6,380 nucleotides of DNA from positions 1-6,380 of the forward strand of contig VGGT01000112.1 of NCBI GenBank assembly GCA_016868485.1, written 5' to 3'. Made by a program: the position numbers and the translations under genes. Below are positions 1-6,271 of this stretch, piece after piece (the stretch's first letter is position 1; every line of letters starts with the position of its first letter). The notes below the pieces were generated by a model. That model was not told the DNA's origin. It saw only the letters and a program-made list of their open reading frames with translations, and searched no databases. This stretch comes from Bacteroidota bacterium. GTDB taxonomy: Bacteria; Bacteroidota; Bacteroidia; UBA7662.

Positions 1-1899
1 ACGCCAGGCATAGCGCTCGTCGGTCAATAAATCATGAGCCACAAATGGCTGATCGTGCGGCAGCTGCAAGTCATCCAGATCGAGGCGCACCATACCCTGC
101 CTACTTTCGTGGGGATTTAGGTTCACAACCGCCAAAATACGATCGCTCCGATCGGCCGTGCGTTTCACGTAGGCCATAAGCTCATCCGAATCGACGGCAC
201 AGAACCGAATATTGGCCGTACGCTGCAATGCGGGATGAAGAAGACGCGCCTTATTCAGCCGACGCAAAAGCTCGGTGATGCGGTTGCGGTGCGACCAATC
301 CCAGTGCCGTACCTCGTACTTTTCCGAATCGATGTATTCTTCCTTGCCTTCCATCGGTGCACTCAACGCAAACTCATAAACCGGCCCATACATACCATAG
401 GTCGATGAGAGGGTTGCGGCCATAAATAAACGAGTCATAAACAAGGCCTCAGGTGCCCCCTGTAGCGGAATGGGATTGATATCGGGCGTATTGGGCCAAA
501 AATTCGGACGGAAATAGTGCTTCATCTCCGTTTGCGTAAGCTCCTCCACATAGGCCTGTAATTCCTGCTTGTGGTTGCGCCAGGTAAAATAAGTGTAACT
601 CTGTGTAAACCCAATCCGTGCCAATTCCTTCATGCGCTCAGGATCGGTAAATGCCTCCGACAAAAACAGCACCTCAGGGTGTTTGCGGTGGACTTCTCCT
701 ATGCACCACGACCAAAAATGGAAACTCTTGGTGTGTGGATTGTCGACGCGAAAAATATGAATGCCCTCATTGATCCAAAACAAAAGAACATCGAGCAATT
801 CTTGCCAAAGAGCCTGCCAATCACTGCTCTCAAAATTCAAGGGAAGCACGTCCTGGTACTTTTTTGGGGGATTTTCGGCATATTGAATAGTGCCATCGGG
901 TCGCCAACGAAACCACTGTGGATGCTCCCTCACATACGGATGATCCGGCGAGCATTGCAAGGCATAGTCGAGCGCCAATTCCATCCCATGGCCTTTGGCC
1001 GCCTCAACAAGGGCCCGAAAATCGGACCATCCCCCCAATTCGGGGTGCAACGACTGATGACCGCCCTCCAGACCGCCGATGGCCCACGGACAACCCGGTT
1101 CACCCGGCATGGCCGTAGTGGAATTATTCCTTCCCTTTCGATGCTGAACACCAATCGGATGAATCGGCGGCAGATACAGCACATTCATGCCCAACTCCTG
1201 CAAGCGCGGGAGTAGGTTGATGGTGTCGCGAAAGGTACCCGCACGGTTGGGATCGGGTGATGTAGATCGCGGAAACAGTTCATACCAAGCACCAAAAACC
1301 GCCCGCTCCCGATCGACCCAAAGCGGCATTTCACGACCTCGGCGCACCCACTCCGGATTGGGGTAGCGGCCAATGAAATCGGCCAATTCAGGCGATTGCA
1401 CGAGCTCGATGGCCTTCGATTCAAACAATTCATTGCCCAAGCAGGTCAACCACTGTTTAAGCTGTTTTTTGTCGCTACCTTGGGCCAGAGGAATGAGTTT
1501 TTCGAGTAGAATTTGCCCGGCCTTCAACTCCACATGCACGCGCTGCCAGCCTTCGATCTTGCGGCGGGTGTCGTAGAGCCAACTCGCCGCTTGATCGATC
1601 CAAGCCTCAACCGTATAGGTCCATGCTCCCATTTGTGTTGGGCAAACTTCAGCCGACCAATGGCCCCCTCCTTGATCCTGCATGGGCACATAAATGGGGG
1701 CTTTGCCATCGACCCTACGCAAACAAACCCGAGCGGCGATGCGATCATGTCCGTCGGCCAACAGAAGGGCACGAACAGGAAACGGGTCACCTGCTACCGT
1801 TTTCACGGAATAGGTTCCCTCCTGAATAGAAGGCTGTGTATAAACCACCACCACACGGGCTTGTCCGTCGGCTGGAAACATAGTGCTCTTTTTTTTCAT
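1..1899 (-). CDS. glgE: GlgE, alpha-1,4-glucan:maltose-1-phosphate maltosyltransferase (3' end missing)
   Basis: Cytoplasmic GH13-family enzyme that transfers maltose from alpha-maltose-1-phosphate to the non-reducing end of alpha-1,4-glucan, part of the TreS/Pep2-GlgE route. The frame is open for 633 codons from ATG at 1899 and leaves the window without a stop; family members are usually around 650-700 residues, so only the C-terminal end is missing. Order: N-terminal beta-rich domain (about 1-100), helical segment, then the catalytic barrel. Visible motifs: YLPPIHPIG (242-250), HPYVREHP (320-327), FRVDNPHTK with the predicted nucleophile D386, LSEAFT with predicted acid/base E415, YFTWRN, and NTPDI with the third acid D473. 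The 29-residue D386-E415 spacing equals that recalled for Streptomyces GlgE (D394/E423). ATG 1899 is followed by an A-rich run, common at Bacteroidota starts; ATG 1881 is an alternative. No Shine-Dalgarno is visible. It lies 55 bases downstream of tyrS on the same strand. Confidence 0.95.
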   Translation of the reverse strand, partial: MKKKSTMFPADGQARVVVVYTQPSIQEGTYSVKTVAGDPFPVRALLLADGHDRIAARVCLRRVDGKAPIYVPMQDQGGGHWSAEVCPTQMGAWTYTVEAWIDQAASWLYDTRRKIEGWQRVHVELKAGQILLEKLIPLAQGSDKKQLKQWLTCLGNELFESKAIELVQSPELADFIGRYPNPEWVRRGREMPLWVDRERAVFGAWYELFPRSTSPDPNRAGTFRDTINLLPRLQELGMNVLYLPPIHPIGVQHRKGRNNSTTAMPGEPGCPWAIGGLEGGHQSLHPELGGWSDFRALVEAAKGHGMELALDYALQCSPDHPYVREHPQWFRWRPDGTIQYAENPPKKYQDVLPLNFESSDWQALWQELLDVLLFWINEGIHIFRVDNPHTKSFHFWSWCIGEVHRKHPEVLFLSEAFTDPERMKELARIGFTQSYTYFTWRNHKQELQAYVEELTQTEMKHYFRPNFWPNTPDINPIPLQGAPEALFMTRLFMAATLSSTYGMYGPVYEFALSAPMEGKEEYIDSEKYEVRHWDWSHRNRITELLRRLNKARLLHPALQRTANIRFCAVDSDELMAYVKRTADRSDRILAVVNLNPHESRQGMVRLDLDDLQLPHDQPFVAHDLLTDERYAWR

Positions 1900-1920
1900 A
1901 GAGGAATGACAGGCTGTTGA

Positions 1921-1928
1921 CAAATATA
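1921..1928 (-). promoter_or_regulatory. Possible -7 promoter box for glgE (TATATTTG)
   Basis: On the minus strand this reads TATATTTG, a full match to the Bacteroidota -7 consensus TAnnTTTG, and it ends 21 bases before the glgE ATG, a sensible leader length. No TTG lies 19-21 bases upstream, so the -33 element is missing. The box sits in the 55-base gap after tyrS, so glgE may have its own weak promoter or simply be read through from tyrS. Confidence 0.4.
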
Positions 1929-1954
1929 GCAAAGGCGGATAACGTGGCCTTGGC

Positions 1955-3247
1955 CTACACGGCTTCGATCAAATAATAATTTTTCTTGCCCTTTTGAACC
2001 AAAATAAAACGACCACATAATAGATTTTTTTGTGTTACAACCTCATTCTCATCAATAATTTTGTGCTTATTCATCGAAACACCGCCTGCGGTAATCATCT
2101 CACGGGCTTGTCCGCGGGAGGGAAATATGGTGGTGTCTTCCACCAATAAGGCAAGAAGGGGTCGACCCGACTCAATAGAGGTTTTGGGCACTGAAAAACG
2201 GGGCACACCCTCCATGATGTCCAAAAGTAGTTCGGGTTTCAGCTGCTGCAGCGCATCGGCCGTATCTCGGCCAAACAAAATGCTTGATGCACCTTGTACT
2301 TGCAAAAGAACCTCTTCGCCGTGCACGTGGGTGGTCAGGTCCTCAGCCAACAAGCGCTGCAGCCTCCGCTCATGGGGCGCTTGTTCGTGTTCGCGCTTCA
2401 ACTGATCAATAAAATTTCGATCGCGCAGGGTGTAGGCGCCAACCAATCGGTGTGCATCCTCATCGGCCACATTCAGCCAAAACTGATAGAACTGATAGGC
2501 TGATGTTCGTGCGGGGTCGAGCCATACATTCTTGCCTTCCGATTTGCCAAATTTACTGCCGTCCGATCGGGTCACGAGCGGAGCTGTGAGGGCATGTGCC
2601 TCACCTTGATCCATCCTGCGGATCATCTCTGTTCCTGTCATCATATTGCCCCATTGATCCGAACCACCCATTTGCAGTTTGCAACCGTAATGCCTAAACA
2701 AGTGAAGGTAGTCGTAGCCTTGAATTAATTGATAACAAAATTCAGTGAAGGAAATGCCCGTTTCCAAACGCGATTTAACGGAATCTTTAGCCAACATATA
2801 CGAAACGGGTATGTGTTTGCCGGCATCTCGAATAAAATCGAGGAATGTCATTGAGCCAAACCAGTCGTGGTTATTGACCAAACGCGCCGGGTTGGCCCTA
2901 GCCGAATCAAAATCCAAAAAGCGACCCAATTGACGACCAATGCACTGTACATTGTGGTCGATTTCCTCCTGAGACAGCAAAGGGCGCTCCGTCGTGCGTC
3001 CGCTGGGATCGCCCACCCGTCCTGTGGCACCACCCAAAAGGGCTATCGGATGATGTCCATTTCGTTGCATATGCAACAAAAGCATAATCGGTATGAGATT
3101 ACCGATGTGCAGCGAATCTGCGGTAGGATCAAAGCCAACATAAACGGTCTGGGGTGCATGGCTCAGCATGGCCTCTGTGCCAGGCGTTAGATCTTGGAGC
3201 AATCCACGCCATTGCAACTCCTCTATCAGGGGGTGTTTTTCAGTCAT
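1955..3247 (-). CDS. tyrS: Tyrosyl-tRNA synthetase
   Basis: Cytoplasmic class I aminoacyl-tRNA synthetase that charges tRNA-Tyr with tyrosine using ATP. The 430-residue product has the full bacterial TyrS layout. The Rossmann catalytic domain carries YVGFDPTADSLHIGN (36-50, with HIGN as the HIGH signature), the tyrosine-pocket pattern Y172-x3-Q176-x2-D179, GGSDQWGN (195-202) and KFGKSEG (232-238, the KMSKS loop). An alpha-helical anticodon region follows, then a C-terminal S4 RNA-binding domain (about 360-430, around SRGQAREMITAGGVSMN). I chose ATG at 3247; a TTG three codons upstream (3256) is in frame but overlaps a promoter-like box and adds nothing conserved. There is no Shine-Dalgarno. 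It is transcribed divergently from kmo and is followed by glgE on the same strand. All key residues are present, with no sign of damage. Confidence 0.98.
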   Translation of the reverse strand: MTEKHPLIEELQWRGLLQDLTPGTEAMLSHAPQTVYVGFDPTADSLHIGNLIPIMLLLHMQRNGHHPIALLGGATGRVGDPSGRTTERPLLSQEEIDHNVQCIGRQLGRFLDFDSARANPARLVNNHDWFGSMTFLDFIRDAGKHIPVSYMLAKDSVKSRLETGISFTEFCYQLIQGYDYLHLFRHYGCKLQMGGSDQWGNMMTGTEMIRRMDQGEAHALTAPLVTRSDGSKFGKSEGKNVWLDPARTSAYQFYQFWLNVADEDAHRLVGAYTLRDRNFIDQLKREHEQAPHERRLQRLLAEDLTTHVHGEEVLLQVQGASSILFGRDTADALQQLKPELLLDIMEGVPRFSVPKTSIESGRPLLALLVEDTTIFPSRGQAREMITAGGVSMNKHKIIDENEVVTQKNLLCGRFILVQKGKKNYYLIEAV

Positions 3248-3253
3248 GATGTG

Positions 3254-3261
3254 CAAAAATA
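3254..3261 (-). promoter_or_regulatory. Possible -7 promoter box for tyrS (TATTTTTG)
   Basis: The minus strand reads TATTTTTG, matching TAnnTTTG, and ends only 6 bases before the tyrS ATG at 3247. No TTG is found 19-21 bases upstream; the nearest is 11 bases away, which is too close. If used, transcription would begin at or within a few bases of the start codon, giving a leaderless or nearly leaderless message. A chance match is quite possible. Confidence 0.3.
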
Positions 3262-3314
3262 GGATGTCGGCGCAACTTTGAGCCGATTCACATCAAATTT
3301 GGAGTCGGATTCAC

Positions 3315-3345
3315 TTGCCTTGTCGCTTGGTATGCGGTAGCTTTG
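3315..3345 (+). promoter_or_regulatory. Promoter for kmo, Bacteroidota type
   Basis: TTG at 3315-3317, a 20-base spacer, then TAGCTTTG at 3338-3345. Both elements and the spacing fit the Bacteroidota housekeeping promoter (TTG, 19-21 bases, TAnnTTTG). The expected transcription start is near 3350, which leaves a leader of about 30 bases before the ATG at 3383. This placement argues against the in-frame TTG at 3350 as the kmo start. It is the best promoter match noticed in the window and lies within the tyrS/kmo divergent gap, which otherwise shows no gene. Confidence 0.65.
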
Positions 3346-3382
3346 TAGGTTGTTTACGCCCCATCAAAACGCCCACCCTTCT

Positions 3383-4804
3383 ATGAATCCCAATATTCAA
3401 GCATCTGACTCAGCTCCGAAAGAAAAGAATACCCAAAGCACGCAGCAATTACCTGATTTTACATTGATCGGCGCGGGTCTTGTCGGTTCTTTGCTGGCCG
3501 TTTACCTGAGAAAACGAGGCTTCGCAGTTGATGTGCACGAACGACGCCCCGACCCCAGGGTTGTAGGCGCCTATGCGGGCCGCTCCATCAACCTGGCATT
3601 GAGTGCAAGGGGCATTGAAGCACTTAAAAAAGTGGGAATTGATCGGGAGGTTCTGGGCACCGGTATGCCCATGAAAGGACGCATCATGCACAGCACATCA
3701 GGCGCAACAACCGAACAAGCCTACGGCAAAGAAGGCGAACAGATTTACTCCGTTTCGCGCGGCGGTCTCAACCAGACCTTGATGAGCCTTGCCGAACGGG
3801 AAGGTGCCCGGCTTCATTTTGAAGAAAAATGCATCCAAGTTGATCCCATACAGAAACAGATTGTCTTGGAACAGGCCCAAGCGCCAACCATTCGCAAACA
3901 GGCTTATCAACGATTAATCGGTACCGACGGAGCCTATTCCGCGCTCCGCGACTACATGATGCGCAGTGATCGATTCGACTATTCGCAAGACTACCTGCCG
4001 CATGGATACAAAGAGCTCAGCATCCCACCTACAGCGGACGGATCGTTTGCCCTATCGCCCGACTCCCTACACATTTGGCCTCGGGGCACCTACATGATGA
4101 TTGCACTGCCCAATCCGGATCGCACATTCACCTGCACGCTGTTCTTCCCTTTCGAAGGAAACCCATCATTCAACAGCCTTAAAGATCCGAACGACATTTT
4201 TGGATTTTTCCAGCAACAATTTCCCGACGCCTTGGCACTGATGCCCGATCTGGTGGATGAGTACCTTCGCAATCCTACCTCAAGTCTGGTGACGGTACGC
4301 TGCGCCCCATGGAACCTGGACAGCGATCATTTGCTCATGGGCGATGCAGCCCATGCCATCGTTCCGTTCTACGGACAGGGAATGAACTGTGGATTTGAGG
4401 ATGTGCGGGTGTTTGATGAATTGATCGATGAGCACCATGAACGATGGGACTTCATATTCCCGGCGTTTAGTGCCCACCGAAAAGCCAATGCCGACGCTAT
4501 TGCAGACCTTGCCAAAGCCAATTTTATTGAAATGCGCGACAAGGTGGCCGATCCCGATTTTCTCTTGCGCAAACGAATAGAAGCGCGCATCAACCAAATG
4601 TACCCCAACCGCTGGACACCCCTCTATTCCATGGTGACCTTTCGTCCGGACATTCCCTACCACACCGCTCTAAATCGGGGCAAAGTGCAAGATACTTGGA
4701 TGGATCAACTGATGAAAGAAGGCGATTGGCATCAGAATTTTGGTACAAAGGCAATGGATGATGCCATTGCACGTGGGATGGAAACCTATACTGAAAGTCT
4801 ATGA
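3383..4804 (+). CDS. kmo: Kynurenine 3-monooxygenase (FAD-dependent)
   Basis: NADPH- and FAD-dependent aromatic hydroxylase converting L-kynurenine to 3-hydroxykynurenine in tryptophan catabolism and de novo NAD synthesis. The 473-residue product matches the family's usual length. After a 24-residue polar N-terminus come the FAD-binding GAGLVG (30-35), the ribose-binding acidic residue in HERR (E53), the KMO signature GRSINLALSARG (66-77), YSVSRGGLNQ, and GDAAHAIVPFYGQGMN (320-335), which contacts FAD and the active site. MYPNRWTPLYSMVTF near the C-terminus is also typical. No C-terminal membrane helix is evident, unlike the mitochondrial enzyme, so it should be soluble. ATG 3383 is preferred over TTG 3350, which sits at the expected transcription start and adds 11 unconserved residues. 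No Shine-Dalgarno is seen. The stop overlaps the next gene's ATG (ATGA), suggesting coupled translation. Other kynurenine-pathway genes, apart from a possible formamidase at 5274-6086, are absent from the window. Confidence 0.96.
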   Translation: MNPNIQASDSAPKEKNTQSTQQLPDFTLIGAGLVGSLLAVYLRKRGFAVDVHERRPDPRVVGAYAGRSINLALSARGIEALKKVGIDREVLGTGMPMKGRIMHSTSGATTEQAYGKEGEQIYSVSRGGLNQTLMSLAEREGARLHFEEKCIQVDPIQKQIVLEQAQAPTIRKQAYQRLIGTDGAYSALRDYMMRSDRFDYSQDYLPHGYKELSIPPTADGSFALSPDSLHIWPRGTYMMIALPNPDRTFTCTLFFPFEGNPSFNSLKDPNDIFGFFQQQFPDALALMPDLVDEYLRNPTSSLVTVRCAPWNLDSDHLLMGDAAHAIVPFYGQGMNCGFEDVRVFDELIDEHHERWDFIFPAFSAHRKANADAIADLAKANFIEMRDKVADPDFLLRKRIEARINQMYPNRWTPLYSMVTFRPDIPYHTALNRGKVQDTWMDQLMKEGDWHQNFGTKAMDDAIARGMETYTESL

Positions 4805-5262
4805 AATCGGGTGTTCACAACCTCAAACAGATTATCTGGTTTAGGGGTGCTGCCTTCGCCGTGGTGGGTGCAGGCACCTATGCCCTCTTCTCCGACCTAC
4901 CTGAAACACTCGGAATCGGTCTATTTATCGGCACGCTGCTTTTGTTGGCTTCCTTTTGGGTGATGATCCGGCCAGGATATATGGCCTTTGAAGTGAAATC
5001 AGCCACCCTCTACATTTCAACCGACCAAGAAGGACAGGATGAGGTTTTTCTTAGCCTTCCGGCCTCCGAATTAGCCGGATATGAGATCGTGAAGGCCTAT
5101 GGCGGACTTAGGCGCACCCTCTACCTATTCCGATCGACCCAGCAAGGAATTATGCGCAGCAAGGCCGTACCCCTCGGGCTACTCAGCCCAAAAGACACCC
5201 AAAAAATGCTGGGTGTGCTCAGTGAAATCAAAAAGAGTAATGATAAGCTCAACGGAAGTTGA
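4801..5262 (+). CDS. Small membrane protein of unknown function, two predicted helices, coupled to kmo
   Basis: I do not recognise this 153-residue protein. It begins with a short basic segment, then two hydrophobic stretches (about 16-33 and 37-56) separated by a short turn with SDLPE, the pattern of a helical hairpin in the inner membrane. The remaining roughly 95 residues look soluble: alternating strand-like segments (for example LYIST, EVFLSLP, RTLYLF) followed by an amphipathic C-terminal helix after SPKDTQKML. Two helices followed by a small beta domain and a terminal helix recall bacterial PH-like membrane proteins, but that is inference from pattern only. Its ATG overlaps the kmo stop by 4 bases (ATGA), so it is almost certainly translated from the kmo message. 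No catalytic or metal-binding motif is evident. It ends 11 bases short of the convergent cyclase-family gene. Confidence 0.83.
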   Translation: MKSGVHNLKQIIWFRGAAFAVVGAGTYALFSDLPETLGIGLFIGTLLLLASFWVMIRPGYMAFEVKSATLYISTDQEGQDEVFLSLPASELAGYEIVKAYGGLRRTLYLFRSTQQGIMRSKAVPLGLLSPKDTQKMLGVLSEIKKSNDKLNGS

Positions 5263-5264
5263 GC
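5247..5264. terminator. Stem-loop between convergent genes, possible terminator
   Basis: GCTCAAC-GGAA-GTTGAGC forms a perfect 7-base-pair stem with a 4-base loop, of GNRA type when read on the plus strand. It covers the last codons and stop of the plus-strand membrane-protein gene and lies 9 bases past the stop of the minus-strand cyclase gene. On the minus strand the stem is followed by a T-rich stretch (TTATCATTACTCTTTTT), so it fits best as an imperfect terminator of the cyclase transcript. On the plus strand no T run follows, so termination there would be weak. Confidence 0.45.
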
Positions 5265-5273
5265 ACCGCGTAT

Positions 5274-6086
5274 CTATCCCTTCGTATCCAGAAATCGAGG
5301 GTATAAAATGGGTTTCGACGGACTGGCATCAGACTGCAGGGGAGCAATCATTAGGTTCAAATGATAAAATCCTTCCTCCAAGTCGGAAGGCACACGAATC
5401 AGTTCTGTAATGCTCGCATCCAGACGGGGTAATTGAGGATAATTCCAAAACGCGTGGTGGGCGGAGAGAAGGCCGCCATCATCCTCACGGTCGACGGAAG
5501 GCAGGTCCGTTAAAAGATGCGAAACCCCCATCTCCCGAATAAAATCCAGTGCGGCCGCCTCGAAGTAGGGCGGATTAGTCCCAGAGAAATCCGGGAAATA
5601 ATCTGAATTTTTGTCGAGACACCGATCATCCGCACAAAGGATTAAGGCCTCAACACCCAAATCCGACGGTCCAACCCCATATTTGCCAAAAAGCCCCCCA
5701 ACCCATGCGTTCCAAATCCCCTCCAAATCATCGCGTGTAATCACCCGATCATCGCTCATTTTACGTGGCTCAATACGGCAAAAAAGTGCCCTAAACCAAA
5801 ACCTACGCAGACAGTCATTGATGCAGTAGGGTTCAACCGAAATATGACCGACACACTCCGTATGTGTTCCTTGCCCGTGCGGATGCAGCGAAAGTGAAAA
5901 CACATTGCAACTACCACCTTCCGCTACCGATCCCACAAAGCTGCCGCTTCTCAGCGGTGTGCGCGATGGCGATGGAATATGAAAGGCACGAGGATTGAAT
6001 CCATCAAAACGCAGAGGCCAAGATAAATCGATCGACCGACCCCAGTCTGGATTACCCCACACATCGAATAAGGTTTTACCGCTCAT
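5274..6086 (-). CDS. Cyclase-family metal-dependent hydrolase, possible kynurenine formamidase relative
   Basis: Member of the putative cyclase superfamily, which includes bacterial kynurenine formamidase (KynB), isatin hydrolase and other metal-dependent amidases and hydrolases. The 270-residue protein has the family's metal motif region, HPHGQGTHTECVGH (68-81, with H75, E77 and H81), and a second conserved block, LLTDLPSVDRE followed by AHHAFW (191-214; H210 and H211 are candidate ligands or catalytic residues). Compared with KynB's HxGTHxDxxxH, the first histidine is one residue further away and aspartate is replaced by glutamate, so this is a distinct branch and its substrate is uncertain. 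It is somewhat longer than KynB, which is nearer 210 residues. No signal peptide is seen. ATG 6086 is the first good start; the leader is A-rich without a Shine-Dalgarno. The gene converges on the kmo operon and follows hemW on the same strand. The nearness of kmo makes a kynurenine role plausible but unproven. Confidence 0.9.
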   Translation of the reverse strand: MSGKTLFDVWGNPDWGRSIDLSWPLRFDGFNPRAFHIPSPSRTPLRSGSFVGSVAEGGSCNVFSLSLHPHGQGTHTECVGHISVEPYCINDCLRRFWFRALFCRIEPRKMSDDRVITRDDLEGIWNAWVGGLFGKYGVGPSDLGVEALILCADDRCLDKNSDYFPDFSGTNPPYFEAAALDFIREMGVSHLLTDLPSVDREDDGGLLSAHHAFWNYPQLPRLDASITELIRVPSDLEEGFYHLNLMIAPLQSDASPSKPILYPRFLDTKG

Positions 6087-6142
6087 AACATTTTACTAAT
6101 ATAAAATAGGCCGTGAATCATCGAATAATTCGAAGTTGAATG

Positions 6143-6271
6143 GCACTGTTCCAAGACAAATAAAGAAGCACTAATCATAGAGAAAAAAGAAGCACTAATC
6201 CAAAACAAATAAAGAAGCACTAATCCAAAACAAATAAAGAAGCACTAATCCAAAACAAATAAAGAAGCACT
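6143..6271 (-). repeat. 25-base tandem repeat derived from the 3' end of hemW
   Basis: Read on the minus strand, units start with AGTGC at 6271, 6246, 6221, 6196 and 6172, with a remnant at 6147. The first three units (6271-6197) are identical, each beginning AGTGCTTCTTTATTTG and ending TTGGATT. The fourth is 24 bases long and diverged in its second half (TTTTTCTCTATG). The fifth (6172-6148) has a T-to-C change and a different final pair of bases. The sixth keeps only AGTGC. Unit 1 is coding: it holds the last eight codons of hemW and the T of its TAG stop; the rest of the array lies between hemW and the cyclase gene. Units abut without spacers, so this is a minisatellite, not a CRISPR array. 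Confidence 0.95.

Noticed and set aside
571..1215. Long plus-strand open frame (214 codons) within glgE
   Set aside because: It is wholly antisense to the clear GlgE frame, has no recognisable motif, and reads like a composition-driven shadow.
1945..1954. GGCC-TT-GGCC inverted repeat after tyrS, considered as a terminator
   Set aside because: The loop would be only two bases, the stem cannot be extended well and no T run follows.
3350..3382. Upstream TTG start for kmo
   Set aside because: It coincides with the expected transcription start, and the 11 extra residues lie outside the conserved FAD domain.
4280..4663. Minus-strand open frame (127 codons) inside kmo
   Set aside because: Antisense to conserved KMO sequence; no family features or start context of its own.
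6096..6125. Possible promoter for the cyclase gene (TTC, 19 bases, TATATTAG on the minus strand)
   Set aside because: Both elements deviate from TTG and TAnnTTTG, so it is not distinguishable from chance in AT-rich sequence.
6143..6271. Possible CRISPR array
   Set aside because: The 25-base units abut directly with no spacers, and the first unit is coding sequence of hemW.
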